From Mycolicibacterium sphagni (GTDB taxonomy: Bacteria > Actinomycetota > Actinomycetes > Mycobacteriales > Mycobacteriaceae), in NCBI RefSeq assembly GCF_013337765.1, contig NZ_VBSB01000022.1:1-64000 (forward strand): a stretch of DNA of 64,000 bases. The letters run 5' to 3'. The first letter of the stretch is position 1; each line of letters starts with the position of its first letter. The notes under the pieces are model-generated. The model saw nothing but the letters and a program-made list of their open reading frames with translations. It had not been told where the DNA came from and made no database searches. Positions 24,206-31,570 of this stretch are shown piece by piece. Both the position numbers and the translations under genes were made by a program.

Positions 24206-25915
24206 ATGCACGGCCACACCATCGTCTGCGGCGACGACGCACTCGGTCTGCGAATCATCGACGAGCTGCACAACGCCGGGATCACGGTGACGCTCTCGCA
24301 GGCACCCGAGGATCTCGAGGGGGCCGGAATCGCCACCGCCGCCGCGGTGATCTGCGCCGACGACGACGACGATCTGAACCTGCAGATCGCACTGCTGGCC
24401 CGCCAGGCCAACCCCCGAGCCCGGGTAGTGGCCCGGCTGTCCAATGCGGTGCTGCGCGAGGCCATGGCCGTCAACAATGGGCCCGGTGCCATCCTCGACG
24501 TCGCCGATATCGCCGCACCGTCGGTGGTCGAGGCCCTGCTCAACCGCACCACCCACACGATCTCGGCGGCCGGTATGGACTTCGTCGTCACCGGCACCAC
24601 CGCGACCAAGGACGGCACTCTGCGGGAGATCTACGGCGATCTCGCGCCGGTCGCCGTGATCCGCGGCGACAATTCCGAAACCCCCGGCGAGGTGATCGCC
24701 TGCCCGGGCCGCGACGAGCCGGTGCACGCCGGCGACTGGACGGCGATGATCGGCACCGCCGACGAACTCGCCGAGCAGGGCATCAAGGTCGCCAAACCGA
24801 TGGCGGCAACACCGCGGCCCCGGCCACTGTTCGTCCGCTTCTCCGACGCCGTGCGCGCGTTCGCGGCCGACCTGAACCCGATGTTCTACCGAGCGCTGGC
24901 GGTGGCAGCCACGCTTCTGGTCGGGTCGACGATCATGCTGCGGTTCGCCTACAACCAACCCGGAATGGGCTGGGTGGACGCGCTGTATTTCTCCGCCGAG
25001 ACCATCGCCACCGTGGGCTACGGCGACTTCAACTTCCTCCAACAGCCCACCTGGCTGCGGCTGTGGGGTGTGGTGATGATGTTCGCCGGCGTCGCCACCA
25101 CCGCGATTGTGGTGGCGTTCGTCGCCGATGTGCTTCTGTCGCACCGGATCTCGCAGAGCGCGAGTCGGCAGAAGGTGCGCCACCTCCAGCGCCACGTTGT
25201 GGTGGTCGGCCTCGGGTCCTTCGGAATCGGGGTGGCCGCCGTGCTCAAGGCGGCCGGACACGATGTCGCGGTGATCGAACGCAACGAAGACAACCGCTAC
25301 CTGTCTGCGGCGGCCGAACTGGGTGTGCCGGTCATCTTCGGCGACGCCACGTTGCGACAAACCCTGCAGGCGGCCCGCATCGGCGAAGCCCGCGCAGTCG
25401 CCGTGCTCACCGCTCACGACATGGTCAACATCGAAACCGGCATCGTGGTGCGCGAGATATTCGGTCCGCGAACACTTCCCGAGCTAAAACGCCCCGACGT
25501 CCCGATCGTCTTGCGGATCTACGACCGGGCGCTGGGCTCGGCCGTGGGCAAGCGGTTCAAATTCGAATACGTCCGCTCGACCGTCGACCTGGCCACCCCG
25601 TGGTTCATCGGCGCGGCGATGGGCCTCGACGTCCACGGCACCTTCTCGGTGGGCCACCGCTCGTTCATGGTCGGCGCGGTGCAGGTTCAGCCCGGCAGCG
25701 AGCTCGACGGGATCAAGATGTTCGAATTCTCCACACAGGCCCGGGTGATCGCGATCGCCAGGGACGACGTCCCCCTGCGGTTACATCCACGCCGCGACAC
25801 CCAGCTCATCGCCGGCGATACCGCCTACCTCGTCGGCCCCTACCGCGAACTGATCGCCACCCTCCGTAAAGGGCAGCAGCCCGACGAGGTGAGCTCACCG
25901 ACGCAGACAGGTTGA
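24206..25915 (+). CDS. Potassium channel with RCK domains on both sides of the pore
   Basis: Predicted K+ channel of 569 residues. Residues 1-190 form an N-terminal TrkA-N/RCK domain (HTIVCGDDALGLRI). Two membrane helices (about 228-248 and 290-320) flank a pore helix with selectivity filter TVGYGD at 269-274. A second RCK starts at HVVVVGLGSFGIGVAAVLK (about 332-350) and ends in a C-terminal RCK-C lobe. NAD/nucleotide or ions would gate it. Usual bacterial channels have RCK only after the pore, so an N-terminal copy is less common. It encodes no subunit partner nearby. Confidence 0.9.
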   Translation: MHGHTIVCGDDALGLRIIDELHNAGITVTLSQAPEDLEGAGIATAAAVICADDDDDLNLQIALLARQANPRARVVARLSNAVLREAMAVNNGPGAILDVADIAAPSVVEALLNRTTHTISAAGMDFVVTGTTATKDGTLREIYGDLAPVAVIRGDNSETPGEVIACPGRDEPVHAGDWTAMIGTADELAEQGIKVAKPMAATPRPRPLFVRFSDAVRAFAADLNPMFYRALAVAATLLVGSTIMLRFAYNQPGMGWVDALYFSAETIATVGYGDFNFLQQPTWLRLWGVVMMFAGVATTAIVVAFVADVLLSHRISQSASRQKVRHLQRHVVVVGLGSFGIGVAAVLKAAGHDVAVIERNEDNRYLSAAAELGVPVIFGDATLRQTLQAARIGEARAVAVLTAHDMVNIETGIVVREIFGPRTLPELKRPDVPIVLRIYDRALGSAVGKRFKFEYVRSTVDLATPWFIGAAMGLDVHGTFSVGHRSFMVGAVQVQPGSELDGIKMFEFSTQARVIAIARDDVPLRLHPRRDTQLIAGDTAYLVGPYRELIATLRKGQQPDEVSSPTQTG

Positions 25916-25934
25916 TCGCCTACCCTCTTTGGTC

Positions 25935-26822
25935 ATGACGCAGTCGGGTCGACCGGTCGGCACCAGGCGCGACGACATCCGCCGGCGCCTCGAGGAGCGC
26001 GCACGGCGCCTGCAGGAGTCGCGTCGGCTCAAGCCGCTGACGGCACTGGTCGCCCGCTACAACGACATCGACGGCGGCACTCAGAGTGCGGTGGTCTCCA
26101 CCCAGCTGTTCACCACCGTCATTCCGCTGATGGTCATCGGCTTCAGCTATATGCAGGGCTTCGCCGACAATGCCAGCCCCGGGACCATCTTCACCCGGCA
26201 GTTCGCCCTGGAACATCCGCTGTCCGACCGGCTGCGGGAAGCCTTCGGCAATTCGGCGGGACTGCGGGCCGACTGGACGTTGATCGGGGTGGCGAGTTTC
26301 CTGGTCTGGGGCATCCCGATGGCAGCCTCGGTCGCGTCCATCTTCGCCAAAGCATGGCGCCGCGAACAGTACGGACTGCTGACCCGGCTGCTGCGGGGCA
26401 CGATCTGGTTCGCGTTGTACCTCGTCACGATGGCGGTGCGGGAGCGGATCATGTTCGGCCACCATCACCACGGCGTCAGCCGGGGACTGCTGTTCGTCAT
26501 CGGGCTTCTGCCGGTGTGGCTTTTCTGGTCGGTGACCCCGGCGCTGCTGGTGCGCGACGGAGGGCGAGGCCTGCGCTCACTGGCGCTGGCCGGGCTGGCC
26601 GGTGTGGTGATCGATGGCGTAGCAATCCCACTCGGCGCCCGGCTGCTCATGCCGTCGCTGCTGCACGACTGGGATGGTTTCGGCCCGATCGGCGTGGCGA
26701 TGGCGCTGCTGATCTGGTGCGGCGCAGTGGGCGCCGGATGGGTGCTGACGGCGTGCGTCGGTGCGGTGCTGTGGGAACGCAACGCACCGTCGGAGATGGT
26801 CGTCGAAGCCCAGACCGCCTAG
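25935..26822 (+). CDS. YihY/BrkB-family inner-membrane protein
   Basis: Membrane protein of about 295 residues of the YihY/virulence factor BrkB family (misnamed RNase BN in older annotation). It has a basic cytosolic N-terminus (about 1-50) and six predicted helices; the His-rich loop FGHHHHGVSR occurs mid-protein. ATG 25935 is preferred over TTG 25929 because neither has a ribosome site and ATG is usual. Possible transporter or envelope role, not established. It converges with the amidohydrolase gene with a 4 nt overlap. Confidence 0.82.
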   Translation: MTQSGRPVGTRRDDIRRRLEERARRLQESRRLKPLTALVARYNDIDGGTQSAVVSTQLFTTVIPLMVIGFSYMQGFADNASPGTIFTRQFALEHPLSDRLREAFGNSAGLRADWTLIGVASFLVWGIPMAASVASIFAKAWRREQYGLLTRLLRGTIWFALYLVTMAVRERIMFGHHHHGVSRGLLFVIGLLPVWLFWSVTPALLVRDGGRGLRSLALAGLAGVVIDGVAIPLGARLLMPSLLHDWDGFGPIGVAMALLIWCGAVGAGWVLTACVGAVLWERNAPSEMVVEAQTA

Positions 26823-27706
26823 GCCAGACCGAGCACCCGCAGCCCGTTGTCCTTGAGGATCTCCCGCACCACCGCGGGATCGACGTCGAGTGTGTCGAAG
26901 TCGCGCCGCCAGCGGTCCAGCGCGATGTAGGGGTGGTCGGTCCCGAACAGGGCCTTGGTGCGCAGCTGACGTCCGATCGCCAAAACAAGCTGGGGCGGAA
27001 AGTACTTCGGTGACCAGCCGGACAGGTCGATGTAGACGTTGGCCTTATGCGAGGCGATGGCGATCTGAGCGTCGACCCACGGCACCGCCGGGTGGGCCAT
27101 CACGACGGTGAGGTCTCCGAAATCGGCGGCGACATCGTCGAGCAGCATCGGGTCGGAGTAGCGCAGCTTGATCCCGTGCCCGCCCGGTAGCGCCGACCCC
27201 AGTCCGGTCTGGCCGGTGTGGAACAGTGCCGGCACCCCGGCGGCGGCGATCGCCTCGTAGATCGGATAGAACCGGCGGTCGTTGGGTTCGAAGCCCTGCA
27301 GGCTGGGATGGAACTTGAATCCCCGCACGCCGTAGTCGTCGGTCAACTCCCGCACCCGGGCGACCGCGCCGGCATCCCACGGGTCGACCGAGCCGAACGG
27401 GATCAGGACGTCGTTGTTGCGGACCGTCCCCGCGATCAGCTCCTCCACCGAATTGGGCTGATGGCCCGACACCGTATGAGCGTCGATGGTGAACACCACC
27501 GCGGCGGTGTTGTGCTGCCGATAGTGCTCGGCGAGCTCGTCGACGCGGGCGAAGTAGTCTCCGCCGAGCTTGAAGTAGCGTCCGGTGGCCTCGGCGAGCT
27601 CGTCGTCGTAGGCGCAGTGGCCGGCGCCGTCGATCTCGACGTGAGTGTGGAAGTCGATCGCATCGACCGCATGGGTGTCGATGGCGGGCTCGTACCTGGC
27701 GGTCAT
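26819..27706 (-). CDS. Amidohydrolase-2 family metal-dependent hydrolase
   Basis: TIM-barrel hydrolase/decarboxylase of 295 residues. The metal-binding HxH lies at residues 20-22 (DFHTHVEID); further ligands are expected in FKFHPSLQ, ALFHTGQTG, MAHPAVPW and the late FGTDHPY acid. The amidohydrolase-2 subfamily contains aromatic decarboxylases (ACMSD, gamma-resorcylate) and lactonases; which reaction applies is unknown. ATG 27706 opens toward the devR promoter region, so the two transcripts diverge across a 227 nt gap rich in inverted repeats. Confidence 0.85.
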   Translation of the reverse strand: MTARYEPAIDTHAVDAIDFHTHVEIDGAGHCAYDDELAEATGRYFKLGGDYFARVDELAEHYRQHNTAAVVFTIDAHTVSGHQPNSVEELIAGTVRNNDVLIPFGSVDPWDAGAVARVRELTDDYGVRGFKFHPSLQGFEPNDRRFYPIYEAIAAAGVPALFHTGQTGLGSALPGGHGIKLRYSDPMLLDDVAADFGDLTVVMAHPAVPWVDAQIAIASHKANVYIDLSGWSPKYFPPQLVLAIGRQLRTKALFGTDHPYIALDRWRRDFDTLDVDPAVVREILKDNGLRVLGLA

Positions 27707-27728
27707 CGACGCAGTCTAGGACCCGAGG

Positions 27729-27771
27729 TTGGGCCGGCGGGACGAAGAAGGATGCCTGCCCGCCGGCCCAA
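27729..27771. promoter_or_regulatory. 13-bp perfect inverted repeat between amidohydrolase and devR
   Basis: TTGGGCCGGCGGG (27729-27741) and its exact reverse complement CCCGCCGGCCCAA (27759-27771) are separated by 17 nt. It could be a repressor site for the divergent pair or an RNA hairpin; no T run follows. Confidence 0.6.
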
Positions 27772-27772
27772 G

Positions 27773-27806
27773 TTGCGCGCCGGAGGGTGCAATTACCGTC
27801 GCGCAA
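27773..27806. promoter_or_regulatory. Second inverted repeat in the devR upstream region
   Basis: TTGCGCG (27773-27779) pairs with CGCGCAA (27800-27806) with a 20 nt spacer. It is shorter than the upstream repeat, but it lies directly beside it and may belong to the same control region. Confidence 0.45.
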
Positions 27807-27881
27807 GACCAACGATCCACCCAGCCGAGTCCCTGCACCAGGTAGTTCCCGGCCCCTCCCACACGGCGATGGTCTGCCGAT

Positions 27882-27901
27882 TTCGGGACCAAAGTCCCTA
27901 C
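27882..27901 (+). promoter_or_regulatory. DosR (DevR) binding box
   Basis: TTCGGGACCAAAGTCCCTAC matches the published DosR consensus (TTSGGGACTWWAGTCCCSAA) at 17 of 20 positions, including the perfect GGGAC...GTCCC dyad. It ends 32 nt before the GTG of devR, so autoregulation of the operon is the simplest reading. Confidence 0.75.
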
Positions 27902-27933
27902 CGGGCAGGGACGGTTCCAGGCTGTACTGCGGT

Positions 27934-28575
27934 GTGATCAAGGTGTTTCTGGTCGACGACCACGAGGTCGTGCGGCGCGGTCTGGCTGAACTGCTCAGCA
28001 GCGACCCCGAACTGACCGTGGTGGGTGAGGCGGCGACCGTGGCCGAGGCCATGAGCCGCATCCCCGCGGCACAACCCGACGTTGCGGTGCTGGACATCCG
28101 CCTGCCCGACGGCAGCGGTATCGACCTGTGCCGCGATCTGCTCGCCGCGCACGCCGAATTGCGTTGTCTCATCTTGACTTCATTCACCGACGAGCAATCC
28201 ATGCTCGACGCGATTATGGCCGGCGCCAGTGGGTACGTGGTCAAGGACATTCGCGGTATGGCGCTGGCCGAGGCCATCAAAACCGTCGGTGCGGGAAAGT
28301 CGTTGCTGGACAACCGCGCCGCGGCCGCGCTGATGTCCCGGCTGCGCAAAGACACCGAATCCGACGAGCGGCTGCGTGACTTGTCGTCCACCGAGCGCAT
28401 GCTGCTGCAACTGCTGGGCGAGGGCCTGACCAACCGCGAGATCGGTCAGCGGATGTTCCTCGCCGAGAAGACGATCAAGAACTACGTGTCGCGGCTGCTG
28501 ACCAAGCTGGGCCTGTCCGGCCGCACCCAGGCCGCCCTGTTCGCCGCGGATACTTTGCGCCGCAGCGATGTTTGA
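27934..28575 (+). CDS. devR: NarL/LuxR-type response regulator DevR (DosR-like)
   Basis: Response regulator of 213 residues. The N-terminal receiver begins IKVFLVDDHEVVRRGL; phospho-acceptor Asp54 (VAVLDIRLPDG) and Lys104 (GYVVKD) are at the same numbers as in M. tuberculosis DosR. The C-terminal LuxR helix-turn-helix (about 145-205) has GLTNREIGQRMFLAEKTIKNYV-type sequence, quoted here in part. In M. tuberculosis DosR switches on dormancy genes under hypoxia, NO and CO. GTG 27934 is chosen because it aligns with the DosR start; the frame is open upstream to 27787 but that part is not conserved. It overlaps devS by 8 nt. Confidence 0.93.
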   Translation: MIKVFLVDDHEVVRRGLAELLSSDPELTVVGEAATVAEAMSRIPAAQPDVAVLDIRLPDGSGIDLCRDLLAAHAELRCLILTSFTDEQSMLDAIMAGASGYVVKDIRGMALAEAIKTVGAGKSLLDNRAAAALMSRLRKDTESDERLRDLSSTERMLLQLLGEGLTNREIGQRMFLAEKTIKNYVSRLLTKLGLSGRTQAALFAADTLRRSDV

Positions 28576-30127
28576 CATCGACGTCCGTGACGGTCTCATC
28601 GACGCGATGCTGGCCGTCTCGTCCGGGCTGGAACTGGAGAAGAAGCTGCACACCGTCGTGCACACCGCGATGGGTTTGGTGCATGCCCGCTACGGCGCGG
28701 TCGGAGTGATCGGGTCCGAACCGCAACCGACGCTGGAGCGGTTCATCTTCGAGGGGATCGACCAGGACACGGCCGAGCTGATCGGCCCGCTCCCCACCGG
28801 GCACGGAATGCTGGGCCTCCTGATGAGCGACCCCAAAGCGATTCGCGTCGAAGATCTTTCCCAGCATCCAGCCTCGATCGGATTTCCTCCGCACCACCCA
28901 CCGATGCGGAGCTTCTTGGGAGTCCCCATCCGGACCCGCGATCACGTGTACGGCAATCTCTATCTGACCGAGAAGGCGGACGGAGCGGCCTTCACCGAAG
29001 CCGACGAGTTATTGGTACTCGCACTGGCCGGGGCGGCGGGCATTGCGATCGACAACGCCCGGCTCTACCAGGCGGCCAATACTCGCCAGCTGTGGATCGA
29101 GGCCACCCGCGACATCAGCACGGCCCTGCTGGCCGGTGACGACCCCGCCGCAGTGCACCGCGAAATCACCGCCAAGGCAGTGGCTTTGACCGGCTGTGAC
29201 TTCAGCTTCTACGCCACACCGGACGATCTGGGCAACCTGGTAATCACCGCCTCGACGCGCGACGAGTTCTTGGGCCGGCAATTGCCGATGGCCGAGTCAG
29301 CGACGGGCCAGGCCTTCACCGATTGTCTTCCGGTGCGCGTCAATGATTTCCGCGACCTGTCCGACGTTTTTCCAGCGCTGGTGCTGCCTATCTGCGGACC
29401 CGACACCGCCAGCGGTGTACTGGTGTGCGTAGCGGCGCCGGGCCAACAGTTCACCGCGGCGGAATTGGACACGGCGGCGGCTTTCACCGCCCAGGCAGGA
29501 CTGGCACTGCACCTGGCGACTGCGCAACGGCGGATGCGCGAACTCGACCTGCTCACCGACCGTGACCGGATCGCCAGAGATCTGCACGACCATGTGATCC
29601 AGCGGCTGTTCGCGGTCGGCTTGTCATTGCAGGGCGCGCTGAACGCAGACCGGGCCGAGGGCACCCGCCGGGTCACCGGCGCGCTGGATGACCTCCAGGA
29701 GGTCGTCGAGGAGATCCGCACAGCGATCTTCGACCTGCACGGCGGGTCGGTCACCCGACTGCGTCAGCGCATCGAACAAGCAGTGACCCAGATGACCGTC
29801 GACTCCGCGGTCCGCCCGGCGCTGCACATCAGCGGGCCGTTGTCGGTGGTCGACGCCACACTCGCCGATCACGCAGAGGCGGTGGTGCGCGAAGCGGTCA
29901 GCAACGTGGTGCGCCACGCCGCGGCCCGTTCGCTGACCGTCTCGGTGACCGTCGACGACGATCTGACCATCGGAGTCAGCGACGACGGGGTGGGGATCAG
30001 CGAGGACGTCACCCGCAGCGGGCTGGGGAACCTCGCCGCGCGCGCCCGCGACTGCGGAGGTCAGTTCACGATCGCACCGCGCCCCGGCGGCGGTACCAGG
30101 CTGGTGTGGTCGGCGCCGCTCCCCTAG
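28568..30127 (+). CDS. devS: DevS/DosT-like haem-GAF sensor histidine kinase
   Basis: Cytosolic oxygen/redox-sensing histidine kinase of 519 residues: GAF-A (about 18-165), GAF-B (about 180-325), HisKA_3 dimerisation helices with phospho-acceptor His340 (IARDLHDH) and HATPase_c (about 420-515, N box EAVSNVVRHAA). GAF-A keeps the DosS haem pocket: GFPPHHPPMR places His110 at the proximal His149 of DosS, and Tyr132 at the distal Tyr171. Compared with DosS (578 aa) it lacks roughly the first 39 residues. ATG 28568 lies inside the devR 3' end. Expected partner: DevR. Confidence 0.93.
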   Translation: MFDIDVRDGLIDAMLAVSSGLELEKKLHTVVHTAMGLVHARYGAVGVIGSEPQPTLERFIFEGIDQDTAELIGPLPTGHGMLGLLMSDPKAIRVEDLSQHPASIGFPPHHPPMRSFLGVPIRTRDHVYGNLYLTEKADGAAFTEADELLVLALAGAAGIAIDNARLYQAANTRQLWIEATRDISTALLAGDDPAAVHREITAKAVALTGCDFSFYATPDDLGNLVITASTRDEFLGRQLPMAESATGQAFTDCLPVRVNDFRDLSDVFPALVLPICGPDTASGVLVCVAAPGQQFTAAELDTAAAFTAQAGLALHLATAQRRMRELDLLTDRDRIARDLHDHVIQRLFAVGLSLQGALNADRAEGTRRVTGALDDLQEVVEEIRTAIFDLHGGSVTRLRQRIEQAVTQMTVDSAVRPALHISGPLSVVDATLADHAEAVVREAVSNVVRHAAARSLTVSVTVDDDLTIGVSDDGVGISEDVTRSGLGNLAARARDCGGQFTIAPRPGGGTRLVWSAPLP

Positions 30128-30135
30128 GTCGTGCC

Positions 30136-30363
30136 CTAGACGGAGATCTCCACCGCCGGCTGCAGGATGAACACTTCGCGGCAGTGCCGCTCGACGAACA
30201 GCGGCACGAATTCGCGGATGCGGGCGCCGTCGAAGCGGTGGTGTGCGCTGTCCACGGTCTCGCTGATGACGTGATCCGGCACATAGGGGAACAGCTCGGT
30301 CAGGCGGTCGACCACCTGATCGATCTGGCGCTGCTCCTCAGCACGTTCCACGCCGGACATCAT
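30136..30363 (-). CDS. Three-helix bundle small protein
   Basis: A 75-residue acidic protein with the pattern QVVDRLTELFPYVPDHVISETVDSAHHRFDGARIREFVPLFVERHCRE (in part), which I recognise as a mycobacterial three-helix dimerisation-domain protein: each helix carries spaced hydrophobics and the central helix ends with a conserved His-His/Arg-Phe. Function unknown, possibly a protein-interaction adaptor. It converges on devS, starting about 140 nt from the next plus-strand gene. Confidence 0.75.
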   Translation of the reverse strand: MMSGVERAEEQRQIDQVVDRLTELFPYVPDHVISETVDSAHHRFDGARIREFVPLFVERHCREVFILQPAVEISV

Positions 30364-30503
30364 CGGACGAAATACGCGTTTCGCGCAACTACCGCCACGA
30401 CGGCGGGTGTCGGCCAGGTGTCGGCTCGGTGAACAAAAAGCGGTGGGGCAAGCGCTGTTCCACCCGATGCGCGTGGGTCGCCTAGGTCAGCTACAGTTCG
30501 CCC

Positions 30504-30887
30504 GTGACATCACCGAGCATTGTGGATACGGGCAATCAGACGCCCGAATCCGCGAATCGCCTTCAGGCCGAACACCTCCGGGCGATGCTGTTGGCACAGT
30601 GTGAGCAGCTCGACGCTGACCTGGCTACCTATGGTTGCGCCCTTGAGCGATATCAGCGGCGCGGTGAGCAAACTCAGGCCCGACGGATTCGCGGAATGAT
30701 CCGCGCCGCCGAACGCGAGCGCCGCTCGGTGCAGGATCTGATCTCCGGACTGGAGCGACGGTTCCTCGCCGCGGAGCAGGTGCGAGGCGAGCAGGGCAGG
30801 CAGCCGATGCCCGGCCTGGGACCCACGCGGCACGCAGCACCCCGCGTGCACCCCTACCCGAGCCCACATCGGGTCATCAGGCCCTAG
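30504..30887 (+). CDS. Hypothetical coiled-coil protein
   Basis: A 127-residue soluble protein starting at GTG 30504. Residues about 18-95 form long charged helices with heptad-like Leu/Ala/Arg/Glu spacing and one Cys in each of two helices (LAQCEQL, TYGCALERY); the tail is Pro/His/Arg-rich and disordered. No known family. The convergent SRPBCC gene ends 24 nt away. Confidence 0.55.
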   Translation: MTSPSIVDTGNQTPESANRLQAEHLRAMLLAQCEQLDADLATYGCALERYQRRGEQTQARRIRGMIRAAERERRSVQDLISGLERRFLAAEQVRGEQGRQPMPGLGPTRHAAPRVHPYPSPHRVIRP

Positions 30888-30910
30888 CCCGGCTAAGACG
30901 GGGCAAAGAC

Positions 30911-31357
30911 TTAGGTCGGAGCAAAGACGGTCACAAACCGGTTCAGCGACTCCTTGATGTCGCCACGCAGCGCCCCGGCCACGATCATGCCGATCGGCCC
31001 GAACAGCGCCGGACCACCCAGATGGACGTCCATCGTCACCACCGAGGCGTTCGCGTCCTTGTCCTGAGCCCGAACCTTGCCGATCAGCTTGACCTTGACC
31101 CCGCCGACACCGGTGCCGTTGAGTGTCATCGCCTCCGGCGCCTTGAAATGGACGATCGTCCACTTCACCCGGTTGGGCATGCCCTTGACCTCGACGATGG
31201 ACTCCACGACCGTCCCCTTGTCGAGGGTGTCGGGCAGCTTCGAGCGCCAGACCCGGTGGATGGTCAGCCAGTCCTTGTAGCGCGACAGGTCCGAGGCATG
31301 CTGCCAGGCCTGCTCGGGTGGGAGTGGAACGTCGACAGATACTGAAAGCTTCGCCAT
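30911..31357 (-). CDS. SRPBCC-fold protein (Rv0910-like)
   Basis: A 148-residue START/SRPBCC helix-grip protein: VSVDVPLPPEQAWQHASDLSRYKDW start, beta hairpins in the middle and a long C-terminal helix (AGALRGDIKESLNRFVTVF, in part). M. tuberculosis Rv0910 at this locus was proposed as the toxin of a pair with Rv0909, while the fold itself binds hydrophobic ligands; I cannot tell which is true here. It starts 3 nt after the small Rv0909-like gene, so they are co-expressed with ctpE. Confidence 0.85.
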   Translation of the reverse strand: MAKLSVSVDVPLPPEQAWQHASDLSRYKDWLTIHRVWRSKLPDTLDKGTVVESIVEVKGMPNRVKWTIVHFKAPEAMTLNGTGVGGVKVKLIGKVRAQDKDANASVVTMDVHLGGPALFGPIGMIVAGALRGDIKESLNRFVTVFAPT

Positions 31358-31360
31358 AGG

Positions 31361-31567
31361 TCAGACTTGTTCGTCACCGGATTCGGTGCGGTTCTTCTCG
31401 ACGATGTTCTTCGCGGCATCCTGCACCTTGTCGACGGTGCTGGAGTACTTGCCCTGTGTCTTCTCGTCGATGATGTCGCCGGCCTTGTCGATGGCCTGCC
31501 CGACCTTGTCGGCATTCTCGCTCAGGACTTCTTTGGTCTTGCCGAGGGCTTTATCGAGGAATCCCAT
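31361..31567 (-). CDS. Small amphipathic protein (Rv0909-like antitoxin candidate)
   Basis: A 68-residue, almost entirely helical, highly charged protein (KTKEVLSENADKVGQAIDKAGDIIDE, in part) resembling small Rv0909-type/CsbD-like stress proteins. Rv0909 is listed as an antitoxin in M. tuberculosis databases; biochemical support is limited. Located 3 nt downstream of ctpE and 3 nt upstream of the SRPBCC gene on the same strand. Confidence 0.8.
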   Translation of the reverse strand: MGFLDKALGKTKEVLSENADKVGQAIDKAGDIIDEKTQGKYSSTVDKVQDAAKNIVEKNRTESGDEQV

Positions 31568-31570
31568 CGG

